NCBI RefSeq assembly: GCF_039542385.1
Contig: NZ_BAABIA010000007.1
Location: forward strand, 186,001 to 250,000
Length of the DNA stretch: 64,000 bases
Reading direction: 5' to 3'
Origin: Prosthecobacter algae
GTDB taxonomy: Bacteria; Verrucomicrobiota; Verrucomicrobiia; Verrucomicrobiales; Verrucomicrobiaceae
Shown here: positions 25,345 to 34,937 of the stretch, one piece after another
How positions within the stretch are numbered: position 1 is the stretch's first letter
Layout of the letters: each line of letters begins with the position of its first letter
The notes under the pieces: model-generated
The model's input: only the letters and a program-made list of their open reading frames with translations
Told to the model about the DNA's origin: nothing
Databases searched by the model: none
Program-made: the position numbers and the translations under genes

Positions 25345-26796
25345 TCAGTGTTTCTTAAATGGGAAAGGCGGGGGGCCTCCGGCACGATGCTCCAGGGAAT
25401 CCTCCATCTTCCACTTTGGCAGTAGGACCTTGATCTCCTCCGGAGTGGGAATCTTCCACTTCGCAGGTTGTGGGTGCGCCACAGTCAGTGGCAGATCATC
25501 GCCAAATTTCGTCTGCATCTCGGCCAGCTTCTTTAGCATGGCTTGTTTGCGTTCTTGGAGCTCTGCCCGGCGTGAAAGGTCTTCCATTTCCAGTGGATCG
25601 TTTTCCAAATCAAAGAGCTGAGTCACATCGGTCTGAGGATAACGGATCAGCTTGTAGCGTTCATCCCGCAGACCGCGCTGTTTGTCCATGTAGGTCAGCA
25701 GCAATGACTCACGGGAAGATTTTTTTTGTCCTAAAATGACCGGCTTAAAGGAGACACCGTCAATACTCGCAGGCGGATTCGCCCTCACCAGATCACAGAC
25801 CGTGGGATAAATATCCAGCAGATGCACCAGCGCAGTGCTCTTCCCCTTCGGAATACCGGGGCCAGCCACCACCAGCGGAGCCTTAGCACTGTGATCGTAG
25901 AGGTTCTGCTTGCCTAACAAACCATGGCTGCCAATGGCGATGCCTTGATCCGCCGAAAAAAGGATAATCGTGTTCTCCATCAGTCCGCGCTCCTGCAGAA
26001 CTTTCAGCAGGCGACCAATCTGCGCATCCAGCCCGGTGATGGTGGCATAGTAGTCTCGCCAAGTGCGGCGAATCTCCGCCTCCGTGCGCGGCCAGGGCGA
26101 GATCATTTCGTCCCGCACCATCATCTCACCGTTGTCAAAGGGATGCACTGGCAGGTAGTTCTTTGGCAGCGGCATTTGCGCCTCCACATAGAGGTCTCGA
26201 TAAGACTGGGCGGCGACACGCGGGTCATGAGGATTGCTGAACCCCAGATACATGAAGAAGGGTTTCTCATCAGACCGCTGGCTTACAAACTGGATGGCTC
26301 CATCAATGATCTCGCGCCCCGGCTCCCCATGTTCACGGTCCATGTGATCGTTCTCCTGGTAATGCACGTGATCAAACTTCGCCTGGATCAGATTGGCTGA
26401 ATTTCCCTTCTTCCCAAAGTGCCAGGTTTCATAACCTGCGGCTTTCATGGACAAGGGAAAATTCGGCCCATCTCCAGGACTCATTTTGCCACGGCGCGGC
26501 TCCGGTGCACCTGCGGGAAGATAATCCTTCCAGCGAGTGTAGGCGCGACCACTCATCATCATATTCCGGCTGGGCATGCAGACCGCCGGCGAATTGCCCC
26601 CCAAATTGTATGCATTGGTAAAGGTGAATCCACGCTGCACTAGCGCATCGAGATGAGGTGTCTTCACCACAGGATCGCCCAATGCGGCCAGTGAATCTGA
26701 GCGCATGTCATCGGCAAACAGAAACAGGACATTTGGCTGAGCCGCCGATGCCAATCCACAAACCAACAGCAGGCAGAGGTAGAGCAATGTTTTCAT
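25345..26796 (-). CDS. Secreted sulfatase
   Basis: A 483-residue exported sulfatase without the accessory tail of its two neighbours. The signal peptide ends near LASA (residue 18). The metal site is LFADDMRSDSL (29-30), the formylglycine motif is CMPSR (73-77), and the second metal cluster is ILFSADQGIAIGSHGLLGK, where Asp and Gln replace the usual Asp-His. The layout (NLGGNSPAVCMPSRNMMMSGR and HFGKKGNSANL) resembles choline-sulfatase/iduronate-sulfatase-like groups. It is third in the operon, 58 bases after the DUF1501 gene. Confidence 0.9.
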   Translation of the reverse strand: MKTLLYLCLLLVCGLASAAQPNVLFLFADDMRSDSLAALGDPVVKTPHLDALVQRGFTFTNAYNLGGNSPAVCMPSRNMMMSGRAYTRWKDYLPAGAPEPRRGKMSPGDGPNFPLSMKAAGYETWHFGKKGNSANLIQAKFDHVHYQENDHMDREHGEPGREIIDGAIQFVSQRSDEKPFFMYLGFSNPHDPRVAAQSYRDLYVEAQMPLPKNYLPVHPFDNGEMMVRDEMISPWPRTEAEIRRTWRDYYATITGLDAQIGRLLKVLQERGLMENTIILFSADQGIAIGSHGLLGKQNLYDHSAKAPLVVAGPGIPKGKSTALVHLLDIYPTVCDLVRANPPASIDGVSFKPVILGQKKSSRESLLLTYMDKQRGLRDERYKLIRYPQTDVTQLFDLENDPLEMEDLSRRAELQERKQAMLKKLAEMQTKFGDDLPLTVAHPQPAKWKIPTPEEIKVLLPKWKMEDSLEHRAGGPPPFPFKKH

Positions 26797-26854
26797 CGTC
26801 GGGTAACGCCACAGAAACGCCCTTGTTTCCGATCATGCAGGGCGATGTGTCTGT

Positions 26855-28303
26855 TTAAGCAAAAAGATCCTCCACAGCCTTCCCCTTGCCATCTTCCGTC
26901 ACATAAAAAGGCCGTCCTTCGATGAGGTATTCCGTCTTCGGGCTGATGCCCATAGCGGTCATGATGGTGGCGTGCAGGTCCATGACGTTGACTGGGTTTT
27001 TGGTCGCCACCAACGGGCGCTCATCCGCCGTCTCCCCATAGACAAAACCTTTTTTCACCCCACCACCAAACATGACCACGCTGGTCCCTGCGGTGAAATG
27101 TCGGTGCAGACCGTAATGCTTCATCTCCTCCAGCCGCTCCACCTTGAAAGTGGCTTGATCATTGGCATTCGATCCAGGCTTGCCTTCCATGATGGCATCC
27201 CGGCTGAACTCACTCGCGATGACGATCAACGTGCGGTCTAACAAACCACGTTCCTCAAGATCCCGGACCAGGGTGGCGATAGGCAGGTCCATCTCCTTGT
27301 GCAGTCCATCCACGGTTGTGTGCCCATCCTTGTGGGTATCCCATTGGAAAAAGGGCACGTACTCCGTGGTCACCTCGACAAACCGCACGCCAGCCTCCAC
27401 CAGCCGACGTGCCAACAGGCAGCCGCGACCAAAACGCCCCGTGTCATATTTGGCATAGCTCTCCTTCGGCTCCAGGGTGATGTCGAAGGCTTCACGTTCT
27501 TTCGAACTCAACAGACGATAGGCATTGTCCATGCTGCGTATCAGCGACTGCTGCTGGTGATCGCTCATGTAGTCACGCTGCGGACTTTGATCCACCAGCT
27601 TGCGGAACAGCTTATCTCGACTGGCAAAACGCCCTGCATCCATGCCCTTCGGTGGCCGCACAGAGGTTGCCGCCTCCTCAGGATAAGGCAGGTTCATGGG
27701 ACCGTACTCACTGCCGAAAAAGCCTGCCGTGGTAAAGGCCTTCAGCTCTTCACTTTCGCCCACTCCTTCCAGTCGCTGGCCGATGTTTACAAACGAAGGC
27801 ATCACCGCATTGCGTGGCCCCAGCACCTTCGCCATCCAGGAACCAATGTGCGGGCAGGCTACCGTCTGCGGCGGCACATAGCCCGTGTGCCAGTGGTACT
27901 GATGGCGGCTGTGCAGGATGCTCCCCAGATCCGGCTGCACGGCACTTCGGATCAGCGTGGCCCGGTCCATCACTTGGGCGATGTTCTCCAGACCCTGACA
28001 GATTTTCATCCCGTCCACGGCGGTATCAATCGACGGAAAGGTGCTCAGCATTTTTGCCACTTCGACACCCTTTTCAAAGGGCACATAACGCTTTGGATCA
28101 AAGGTCTCCGGTGCAGCCATGCCGCCGGCCATCCAAAGCAGAATGCAGGCATCCGCCTTGGCCTTCGGATGCTGCAACGCCGCCCCCTTCACCATCTGCG
28201 GAGCTCCGGTCATCCAGGCGGCCGTCCCTGCAGCAGCAAGCTGCCGGATGAAATCGCGCCTAACAATGGATGCCGGTGCCTGTGGATCGAATTCACGGTT
28301 CAT
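26855..28303 (-). CDS. DUF1501 family protein with Tat signal
   Basis: A 482-residue protein of DUF1501, a family with an alkaline phosphatase/sulfatase-like fold and no proven reaction. It is nearly always paired with DUF1549/DUF1553 genes in Planctomycetes and Verrucomicrobia, as here. The N-terminus contains the twin-arginine motif RRDFIRQ (residues 15-21) and a hydrophobic stretch, pointing to Tat export of a folded protein. Family blocks include LLWMAGGMAAPETFDPK and HRHFTAGTSVVMFGGGVKKG, the latter near the C-terminus. The start is 21 bases after the stop of the DUF1549 gene. It is second in the five-gene operon. Confidence 0.9.
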   Translation of the reverse strand: MNREFDPQAPASIVRRDFIRQLAAAGTAAWMTGAPQMVKGAALQHPKAKADACILLWMAGGMAAPETFDPKRYVPFEKGVEVAKMLSTFPSIDTAVDGMKICQGLENIAQVMDRATLIRSAVQPDLGSILHSRHQYHWHTGYVPPQTVACPHIGSWMAKVLGPRNAVMPSFVNIGQRLEGVGESEELKAFTTAGFFGSEYGPMNLPYPEEAATSVRPPKGMDAGRFASRDKLFRKLVDQSPQRDYMSDHQQQSLIRSMDNAYRLLSSKEREAFDITLEPKESYAKYDTGRFGRGCLLARRLVEAGVRFVEVTTEYVPFFQWDTHKDGHTTVDGLHKEMDLPIATLVRDLEERGLLDRTLIVIASEFSRDAIMEGKPGSNANDQATFKVERLEEMKHYGLHRHFTAGTSVVMFGGGVKKGFVYGETADERPLVATKNPVNVMDLHATIMTAMGISPKTEYLIEGRPFYVTEDGKGKAVEDLFA

Positions 28304-28324
28304 GATCTGGATTCCTTCAAAGGT

Positions 28325-30745
28325 TTAACGAACAAACATAAACTCAGGCTGCATCACCACAGCCCACAACAGGTCTTGAACCGATGTCGCCGTGGGCTTT
28401 GCCCCCAACACTTCTAGAGCGGCCTGCATTTCAGCTCCTGTCGGGTCCCGCGCCAGGGCCTGCTGATAAATCCAATTCACCAGGGCATTCGGTGCCTTCC
28501 ATTCACGTTCAGCCAGGGCCTCGGCACCGCGTGCCAAGGTGCCCGTCAAGGCTTCCCCATTGGAAAGATCCAGCGCCTCCAATGTGGTGATCTCGTTCGG
28601 ACGCATCGAGACGATTTGATCCCGATTAGGCCGCCCGAGAGAGCGCATCAAGAAGTCGCTTTTCAGCAAACTGGCACGCACGACAAGGTGACCACTTTTT
28701 CCTCCCTGGGCCAGCAGGGCCGGACCTTGAGACTCCAGCCGCTGCTTCCAGGCTCCCAGAGTTTTCACTACCACGGCGGGTTTCCAGCCCTTGGCCGCCA
28801 CGGCTCCCAGCCGACCTTCTTTGCCTTCGGGCACCGCAGGATTCCACTCCCAGGTATCATCGGTATTGACACTCATCTCCTGCCCGTCAGCCAGCTTCAG
28901 GCGGGCTTCAAAATACAGCCCCGCATGATTCGGTCCTTTCCCGGCATTGCTGCCTATGACTACAAAAGTGTTAGGCCCAACCACAAGTTTGTCAGCCAAA
29001 GGAACGGCCACGATCTGCTCCCAGTTTTCGCTCCCCGTCACCTTGCGTCCATTGATGTAGAGAGAAAAACCATTGTCGCAGGTCATGATGGCAGAGCCCA
29101 CAGCCACCGCCTGATCCAGCTTCAGAACTTTCCGAAGCAGGATCTTCTCCCCCGCAGGTGGCACGTTGCCCGGCAGTGCCGAATCTCCCCAGATCCACTT
29201 TCCTTGAAGTTGGATCTGCTTGGCCAGCGCTGGGTCAGGCTTCCCACGAAACACCGCCGCATCCATCTTCGCCGGGGCCGCTCCGGTCAGCCGCCACACC
29301 CCGTCGAGAAACTGCTCGGCGGTCAATCGTTTGGCCCGCACTCCTTTGAAAACATAAGCCGCATCTTCGATCTCGCCACTCACCACCTCACCTTGAGACT
29401 GGTAGATCTGAGAAGTGGCGATCAGTTGCAGCGTCTGCTTCAGATCATACCCACTTTCCTGCAAATGAGTCGCGAGGAAGTCCAGCAGGTCCGCATTCCA
29501 TGGCGGCGTGTCCATGGCATCCAAGGGATGCACAATGCCGCGCCCCATCAGGCGGTGCCAAAGACGATTCACGATAGTGCGAGTGAACCTCCCATTTTCA
29601 GGATGCGTCATTAGCCCGGCCAATTGCCGCAGCCGCTCCGCCCTGGGTACGGTGGCCTCCACATCTCCGATTTCCGGAAACAACCAGCCCGCTTTCGCCT
29701 GGCGCCCCACCGGCTTGTCACAGCGATGAATGTCCAACGGCTTCTCAGCATAGATCGCGGCCAGCCCGTAGGCTTCATCCAGTTTCCAACGGTCCACAAA
29801 GCTGTCGTGGCAGGAGGCACACTTGAGGTTGATGCCCAGGAATGACTGGCCCACGCTCTGCGCGAACTGGATCTCTACCGTCTGCCCAGCACTCACCTCG
29901 CCGCGCCATTTGATGCCATCAATAAAACCCCGGCTGTCATCGGTGGGCGGCGCAATCAGCTCACGCGTAAATTGGTCGAACCTTTTGTTATTCACCAAGG
30001 ATTCATAAAGCCATTTGCTGATCTGCTTGCGCCCACCGGTGATGAATCCGGTGCCACCGTAGTCATTGCGCAGCAGATCGTTCCAAAAAGTCAGCCAATG
30101 CTCGGCATAGTCCACATCCCGGGCCAGCACTGTTTGCACCAAACGTTCCCGCTTGCCTGCCGTCTTATCCGCCTGAAAGTCAGCCAATTCTTCTGGAGTC
30201 GGCAGCAGGCCGATAAGATCCAGATAAACACGGCGCATAAAAGCACCATCTTCAAGGGTCTTCGGGCGCGCAAGTTTCCGCTCCACAAAGTAGGCATCCA
30301 CCAAGCGGTCCACCGGGTTTTCACGCCCTTCCATGGCAGCAGGCAAATTTACTTGGCGTGGTTTTAAAGGCGGCTCATAGGCTGGCTTTTTGAAGGCAAA
30401 TCCCGCCTCCCAGGGCAGCCCTTCCTCCACCCACTGCTTCAGCAGCGTGACTTCATCCTTGGTTAGCCCCGGCCCTTTCGGCGGCATCCGCAGGTCTTCA
30501 TCCTCAGTGCTCACCACCTCCAGCAGCAGGCTCTCATGCGGCACTTTGACATCCACCACCAGCCCATTTTCCCCGCCCGTCATCAGGGATCCACGGTCAT
30601 TCATGGAAAAGCCGCCCTTCTTTTTGTCTCCCATGTGGCACTCCGCACAGTGCTTCCGCAAAACGGGCACGATCTGGTGCGCAAAGTCAACCGCCGCCCA
30701 GGCAGGGGCAGCCGAAATCAAGAGAAGGCAGAGCGACTTTTTCAT
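28325..30745 (-). CDS. PSCyt1-DUF1549-DUF1553 secreted protein
   Basis: An 806-residue exported protein heading the sulfatase operon. The signal peptide ends near PAWA (residue 17). A Planctomycete cytochrome C domain (PSCyt1) covers about residues 20-112 with heme motif CAECH at 33-37 and a distal methionine in LRMPPKG. DUF1549 follows (about 145-350) with a second CxxCH, CASCHD, at 309-314, then an inserted beta-rich segment (about 510-640) and DUF1553. A redox or binding role in polysaccharide use is inferred from context only. The ATG at 30745 is chosen because it gives the signal peptide; an ATG at 30787 adds a Cys-containing leader. Confidence 0.88.
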   Translation of the reverse strand: MKKSLCLLLISAAPAWAAVDFAHQIVPVLRKHCAECHMGDKKKGGFSMNDRGSLMTGGENGLVVDVKVPHESLLLEVVSTEDEDLRMPPKGPGLTKDEVTLLKQWVEEGLPWEAGFAFKKPAYEPPLKPRQVNLPAAMEGRENPVDRLVDAYFVERKLARPKTLEDGAFMRRVYLDLIGLLPTPEELADFQADKTAGKRERLVQTVLARDVDYAEHWLTFWNDLLRNDYGGTGFITGGRKQISKWLYESLVNNKRFDQFTRELIAPPTDDSRGFIDGIKWRGEVSAGQTVEIQFAQSVGQSFLGINLKCASCHDSFVDRWKLDEAYGLAAIYAEKPLDIHRCDKPVGRQAKAGWLFPEIGDVEATVPRAERLRQLAGLMTHPENGRFTRTIVNRLWHRLMGRGIVHPLDAMDTPPWNADLLDFLATHLQESGYDLKQTLQLIATSQIYQSQGEVVSGEIEDAAYVFKGVRAKRLTAEQFLDGVWRLTGAAPAKMDAAVFRGKPDPALAKQIQLQGKWIWGDSALPGNVPPAGEKILLRKVLKLDQAVAVGSAIMTCDNGFSLYINGRKVTGSENWEQIVAVPLADKLVVGPNTFVVIGSNAGKGPNHAGLYFEARLKLADGQEMSVNTDDTWEWNPAVPEGKEGRLGAVAAKGWKPAVVVKTLGAWKQRLESQGPALLAQGGKSGHLVVRASLLKSDFLMRSLGRPNRDQIVSMRPNEITTLEALDLSNGEALTGTLARGAEALAEREWKAPNALVNWIYQQALARDPTGAEMQAALEVLGAKPTATSVQDLLWAVVMQPEFMFVR

Positions 30746-31050
30746 GCAGTTGGTTGAGCAGCTTACCCCTTTCATGCGGTCGGGCACAAGCCTGTCACTT
30801 TTCCGAAACGAACTACAGCCAACTAAAACATCAGCAAAGTTTGTGTCGGATTTGGCAGTCGCTCAACTTCCAGGGCTCATATGGCACAGCCATTCTTCAT
30901 GTGCCCTCCCTTTGATCTCCCAAGATTGCCGTCGGTCACCACCCGGCTCAGAGGCGAGGACATGGTTGAGGAAAATCTTAAACTGAACGCAAAGCTCCGC
31001 CGCATTCGCTCCAAAATCTCCAGAACCGTCCAGCATCCACCTGAGCTTGC
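30746..31050. other. 305-base intergenic region upstream of the sulfatase operon
   Basis: Lies between the esterase stop and the PSCyt1 gene start, both on the minus strand. I see no tRNA, terminator-grade hairpin, repeat or convincing coding frame. It must contain the operon promoter, but no clear sigma-70 hexamer pair stands out. Confidence 0.5.
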
Positions 31051-31956
31051 TCACTTCAAATGCTCCAGCAGAAAGCCAAAGATGTCCGGGTGCTTCACCT
31101 GGGGACCTCCGGTATAATTCAGTTCATACGGGATGCCTACTTTCTTGAGCTTCTCTTCCAGACCCACCCCAAAGTTGGCGGAGTGCGGCGGGTCTTTGGC
31201 CTCCTTGCCCATGGCAGGCACGGAGTCATAAAACAGATACACGGGCGGGTCATCCGAGGTCGCCAGGGCATAGGGCGAAAACTTTTCAATCCACGGCATC
31301 AGCGACTCGCGCTTGTCCACAAACTCCTGGTAGCTGGCCAGCAGAAAAGCGTGATGACCATAATCATTGTTAGGAATCCAGTCGCGCATCTGCTGCGGGT
31401 CCAGGGATGTTTGTGGGACAAAGCCCAGTGCGCAGGTCAGCCGGGTAGATTCACGGGCCACAGGGTCCGCACTTTTGGCATCGGCCATGTCCGGGTGAAA
31501 GGCCAGCCAGAGAGTATTGAATCCGCCCGCAGAACCGCCGCAGCCGCCGATGCGAGTTTTGTCGATCTTCCACTCCGCCGCTTTGCTGCGTACGAATTGC
31601 AACGCGCGGGCCGAATCATCCAGACAAGCTTTCACCGGCGGCACACTTTTGTCCGCACTCACATCCGGGATCAGCCGGTAGTTGATGGATACCACCGAGA
31701 TCCCGGATTCAAGACACTTCGCCAGAAAGTCAGGATTCGCCTTGTCCCCATTCATCCAGCCCCCCCCGTGGATGAAAAACAGCAGCGGCACGGGCTTGTC
31801 AGAGGCCGCCTGGTAAAAATCCAGCACCTGCTTTTCATGCTTCCCATAGGCCACATTGGCCAGAGTCGGCTGCGGCACAGCGGCAGTCTGGGCCTGGCCC
31901 GCCAGCGTGGCGACGGCCAAAGTAACAGTAAAGATCAAAGAAGAAAGGCGGCTCAT
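31051..31956 (-). CDS. Secreted alpha/beta hydrolase (esterase/lipase family)
   Basis: A 301-residue exported hydrolase of the BD-FAE/carboxylesterase type. The signal peptide ends near AGQAQ (about residue 23). The oxyanion-hole motif HGGGW lies at 63-67 and the nucleophile elbow is GGSAGG with Ser142. The catalytic His may lie in the C-terminal PQVKHPDIF region. Such enzymes often remove acetyl or feruloyl groups from polysaccharides, which would suit the sulfatase operon downstream, but the substrate is not known. The ATG at 31956 is preferred over 31989 because it starts the signal peptide directly. Confidence 0.82.
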   Translation of the reverse strand: MSRLSSLIFTVTLAVATLAGQAQTAAVPQPTLANVAYGKHEKQVLDFYQAASDKPVPLLFFIHGGGWMNGDKANPDFLAKCLESGISVVSINYRLIPDVSADKSVPPVKACLDDSARALQFVRSKAAEWKIDKTRIGGCGGSAGGFNTLWLAFHPDMADAKSADPVARESTRLTCALGFVPQTSLDPQQMRDWIPNNDYGHHAFLLASYQEFVDKRESLMPWIEKFSPYALATSDDPPVYLFYDSVPAMGKEAKDPPHSANFGVGLEEKLKKVGIPYELNYTGGPQVKHPDIFGFLLEHLK

Positions 31957-32089
31957 AAAACGAAAGGGAAAGATCCAGAGGGGACCCAAAGCAATATGAG
32001 ACGAACCCTCTCCACCGCAAAGACGAATACGCCCCTCGGCTTCAACACCGCCTGCTCGTCACGCGGAGCATCACAGCCGCGGTGCAGAC

Positions 32090-32632
32090 CTACTTCGCAG
32101 GCCCCCGAAGGCTGGCCACATCTCCATAATACTTCCAGGCCGTGCCGTCCTGTCTGGCCAGGAGGACCATGGGAGCTTTACGCAACACGCCGTCCAGCAC
32201 ACATTCCATCTCCACCTTCACCTGCTGCAGATGTCCCTCTGGGGCGCTGGAGACCACTTTGAATTGTGCCTCCTTCATGGCTGCGCGTAGCCGGACCGGA
32301 CTGTTAAAGTGCATCCAGCGGATCATTCTCGTCACCATTTCATCCGGAGCCAGCTTTTCCAGCTCGGTCTCGCTGGCCAGGCCAAAGGCGTCTAGCACTT
32401 CCTGGTTTTGAGGCGAACCCATCACTCCCTGCATTTTTTGCAGCAGGATGTTTCGCATCGTCATTTTAAACTCAGAATGCGTCACCTGTACAAAGGTTTG
32501 TCCGTCACCTTGGTTCATGGCCCGGATGCCCTGGATCACCACCGTTTCCCACGGCTCTTCAGCCGCAAGGGCCCCGATAGAAAAACAGAGGAACAAAACA
32601 TATGCCTGTAAGGTTTTTGCATGGGACTTCAT
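32090..32632 (-). CDS. Small secreted protein of unknown function
   Basis: A 180-residue protein not assigned to a named family. A signal peptide covers residues 1 to about 23 (FLCFSIGALA-AEE). The mature part mixes helices (VVIQGIRAMNQGDGQTFVQVTH) and strands (KVEMECVLDGVL, then WKYYGDV), a pattern seen in small SnoaL-like or DUF3887-like periplasmic domains; that resemblance is weak. The ATG at 32632 fits the signal peptide; the frame from 32704 adds 24 residues. It is divergent from the amidase gene across about 200 bases. Confidence 0.6.
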   Translation of the reverse strand: MKSHAKTLQAYVLFLCFSIGALAAEEPWETVVIQGIRAMNQGDGQTFVQVTHSEFKMTMRNILLQKMQGVMGSPQNQEVLDAFGLASETELEKLAPDEMVTRMIRWMHFNSPVRLRAAMKEAQFKVVSSAPEGHLQQVKVEMECVLDGVLRKAPMVLLARQDGTAWKYYGDVASLRGPAK

Positions 32633-32835
32633 CCCAGCCTCATAAGTCACGGGTTCAGCCTTGTCCACGCTTTGAGGTGGCACGGAACTTGCCTTAGCAG
32701 ACATGCGCCAAACTTCTTGACCACCCCTCCTGAAACGGGCTTACTGGATTCATTGAAAACAGGCTGTCCGTTGTCTGTTTGATTATCGCCACGGCTGTCC
32801 ACGGCCAGCCTCCCCCCTTTCTTCGATTTTCCAGC

Positions 32836-33450
32836 ATGAATCTCCCCCCCGCTCGGTCTCAGATCCTCTGGCTTTGCTTCGCCATCAGCCTGTTCCTAGG
32901 CTCCCTGGCCCAGGCTTTCGATACGGTGGTCCTGGATGCCGGACATGGTGACCATGACCGCGGTGCTGCCATCGGTTACGTTTATGAGAAGCATCTCGCC
33001 CTGGATACCGCCCGGCGCGTGGAGCAGCTCCTGCGCAAAGAAGGCATCAAGGTCATCATGACCCGCAGCCGCGATGTGTTCATACCTCTGCAAGACCGCT
33101 CCGCCGCAGGCAACCGCTACGGCAATGCTATCTTTGTCAGCGTGCACTACAACTACAACCGCGGCGGCAGCGGCAGCGGTGTCGAGACCTTCTACCACTT
33201 TTCCCGGGGCTACACCCTGGCTGCCTACATCCAGGCCTACCTCGTACAGCGCACCCGCATGACCAATCGCGGGGTCAAGCACGCCAGCTTCCACGTCATC
33301 CGCAAAACAGAGCGCAACCCCGCAGTTCTAGTGGAGTGCGGATTCGTCAGCAACCCCACAGAGCGCGCCCGCATGATGACAGGTGAATTCCGCGCCCGCA
33401 TCGCCGAAGGCATCGCCCAGGGCATCGTGGCTTACAAACGGGCCAAATAA
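32836..33450 (+). CDS. N-acetylmuramoyl-L-alanine amidase (Amidase_3)
   Basis: A 204-residue exported zinc amidase that cleaves the bond between MurNAc and L-Ala in peptidoglycan. The signal peptide ends near SLAQA (residue 27). The zinc ligands are His37 in DAGHGDHDRG, Glu51 in VYEKHLALD and His104 in SVHYN; the catalytic glutamate is Glu167 in LVECGFVSN. It is a minimal one-domain enzyme with no AMIN or SPOR domain. The ATG at 32836 is chosen because it starts the signal peptide; the upstream ATG at 32779 adds 19 residues. The NAD(P)HX repair gene begins 11 bases after its stop. Confidence 0.92.
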   Translation: MNLPPARSQILWLCFAISLFLGSLAQAFDTVVLDAGHGDHDRGAAIGYVYEKHLALDTARRVEQLLRKEGIKVIMTRSRDVFIPLQDRSAAGNRYGNAIFVSVHYNYNRGGSGSGVETFYHFSRGYTLAAYIQAYLVQRTRMTNRGVKHASFHVIRKTERNPAVLVECGFVSNPTERARMMTGEFRARIAEGIAQGIVAYKRAK

Positions 33451-33461
33451 CCCACACGACC

Positions 33462-34937
33462 ATGCTGGTGACGTGCCGCCAGATGCAAGAGACGGAGGAG
33501 CGCGCCTTTGCCAATGGTGTGCAGGCTGCCGACCTCATGGAGACTGCGGGCATTGGCATCGCCCAGGTCATCCGCCAGTTTTTCCCCACACCCGGCACGC
33601 TCATCCTTTACCTGGGCAGTGGCAACAATGCCGGGGATGCCCTGGTGGCTGGACGCGAACTCCAAAAACTAGGGTGGACATTGCTGGCCCGTCTGAGCGG
33701 CGAGCCAGAAAAGATGAAGCCTCTGCCGCAGGCTCACTGGTTCAGCCTCTCAGGAGTGTCGTGTCTTCATCAAGCCCCCATCATAAGTCAGACCGCCCCC
33801 ATCGTGCTTTTGGACGGTCTGCTGGGCATCGGCAGCCAAGGTCCCATGCGGCCCAATCTGGCCGCACTCGCACAGGAGATGAACCAACTCCGAATCAGCC
33901 ACCGGGCCGTCACCATCGCCATGGACATCCCTTCAGGCCTTGATGGTGATACAGGCCAGCCCCACCCAGACTGCGTGGTGGCAGACATCACCGCCACCGT
34001 AGCATTCTGCAAAACAGGCCTGGTCGCCGACGAAGCCACCCATCACGTGGGACGGCTCGCCCTTGTTCCCCTGCCCTCACTTACCGCTTTGGCTCCTGGC
34101 GATGACACCCTGGGATACTTATTGACCCCAGAGTATTTGCGTCCTCATCTCCCCCGCAGAAACTTTGATTTCCACAAAGGCCAAGCAGGCCGGGTGGGCA
34201 TCCTCGCGGGCTCGCCAGGATATTACGGAGCCGCAGAATTGGCCTGTCGTGCCGCTTTACGTGCTGGCGCAGGCTTGGTGACCCTGGTTGTCAAAGAACA
34301 GGCCTATGACATCCTCGCCCAACGCGTACCACCAGAAGTCATGGTAAAATCAGTCAAAGATTACCGTGAGGTGCTCGACATGCGCTTTGACGCCCTCGCC
34401 ATTGGCCCAGGGCTAGGATTTGCACATGAGATCGAATACCTGGAACTGATTCGCCAAACCCAGGTGCGCTCCGTCGTGGATGCCGATGCCCTCACCGCAC
34501 TTGCGCGCCAGGGACCAGAGGCGGTGAACGATTGCGCATCCTCGCATCTTTTCACCCCGCATCCCGGCGAAATGGCCCGGCTGATGCCCGACGCCAGCAG
34601 CCTGAGCCGACGCGAACAGGCGGAAGTGTGGGCGGCCAACCACATCGGCCATACCCTTCTGCTCAAAGGAGCCCGCACCATCATTAGCACCCTCGGGCAG
34701 GATACCCTTTACAACACCACCGGTCACCCGGGCATGGCCACCGGAGGCATGGGCGATGTGCTCACCGGTGTCGCCGCCGCCCTCATCGGCCAGGGCATCC
34801 CCACCCATTTCGCCGCAGGCCTCGCCGCGTGGCTCTGTGGCAGGGCTGCTGAGATCCAGTCACTTACACAGGCTGTCGAAAGCACTCTTCCAACGGATGT
34901 TATCCAAAACCTAGGCCGAGCCTGGGCGGAGCTATAA
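33462..34937 (+). CDS. nnr: Bifunctional NAD(P)H-hydrate epimerase/dehydratase
   Basis: A 491-residue cytoplasmic repair enzyme that restores NADH or NADPH from the damaged hydrates NAD(P)HX. The N-terminal YjeF_N epimerase domain (about 1-215) has LGSGNNAGDALVAGREL and MDIPSGLDGDTG. The C-terminal ADP-dependent dehydratase domain (about 225-485) has AGSPGYYGAAELACRAALRAG, the FTPHPGEMARL block and the GHPGMATGGMGDVLTG phosphate-binding loop. The two-domain fusion is the common bacterial form. It overlaps the 3' end of the convergent FmdB-like gene by 6 bases. Confidence 0.93.
   Translation: MLVTCRQMQETEERAFANGVQAADLMETAGIGIAQVIRQFFPTPGTLILYLGSGNNAGDALVAGRELQKLGWTLLARLSGEPEKMKPLPQAHWFSLSGVSCLHQAPIISQTAPIVLLDGLLGIGSQGPMRPNLAALAQEMNQLRISHRAVTIAMDIPSGLDGDTGQPHPDCVVADITATVAFCKTGLVADEATHHVGRLALVPLPSLTALAPGDDTLGYLLTPEYLRPHLPRRNFDFHKGQAGRVGILAGSPGYYGAAELACRAALRAGAGLVTLVVKEQAYDILAQRVPPEVMVKSVKDYREVLDMRFDALAIGPGLGFAHEIEYLELIRQTQVRSVVDADALTALARQGPEAVNDCASSHLFTPHPGEMARLMPDASSLSRREQAEVWAANHIGHTLLLKGARTIISTLGQDTLYNTTGHPGMATGGMGDVLTGVAAALIGQGIPTHFAAGLAAWLCGRAAEIQSLTQAVESTLPTDVIQNLGRAWAEL

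Noticed and set aside
27299..28417. 372-codon plus-strand frame opposite the DUF1501 gene
   Set aside because: Arg/His-rich shadow with no domain; the minus strand has a Tat motif and DUF1501 blocks.
30863..31117. Short frames in the gap upstream of the sulfatase operon
   Set aside because: Both strands show only short, motif-free translations overlapping the esterase 3' end; no ribosome binding site or conservation clue supports them.
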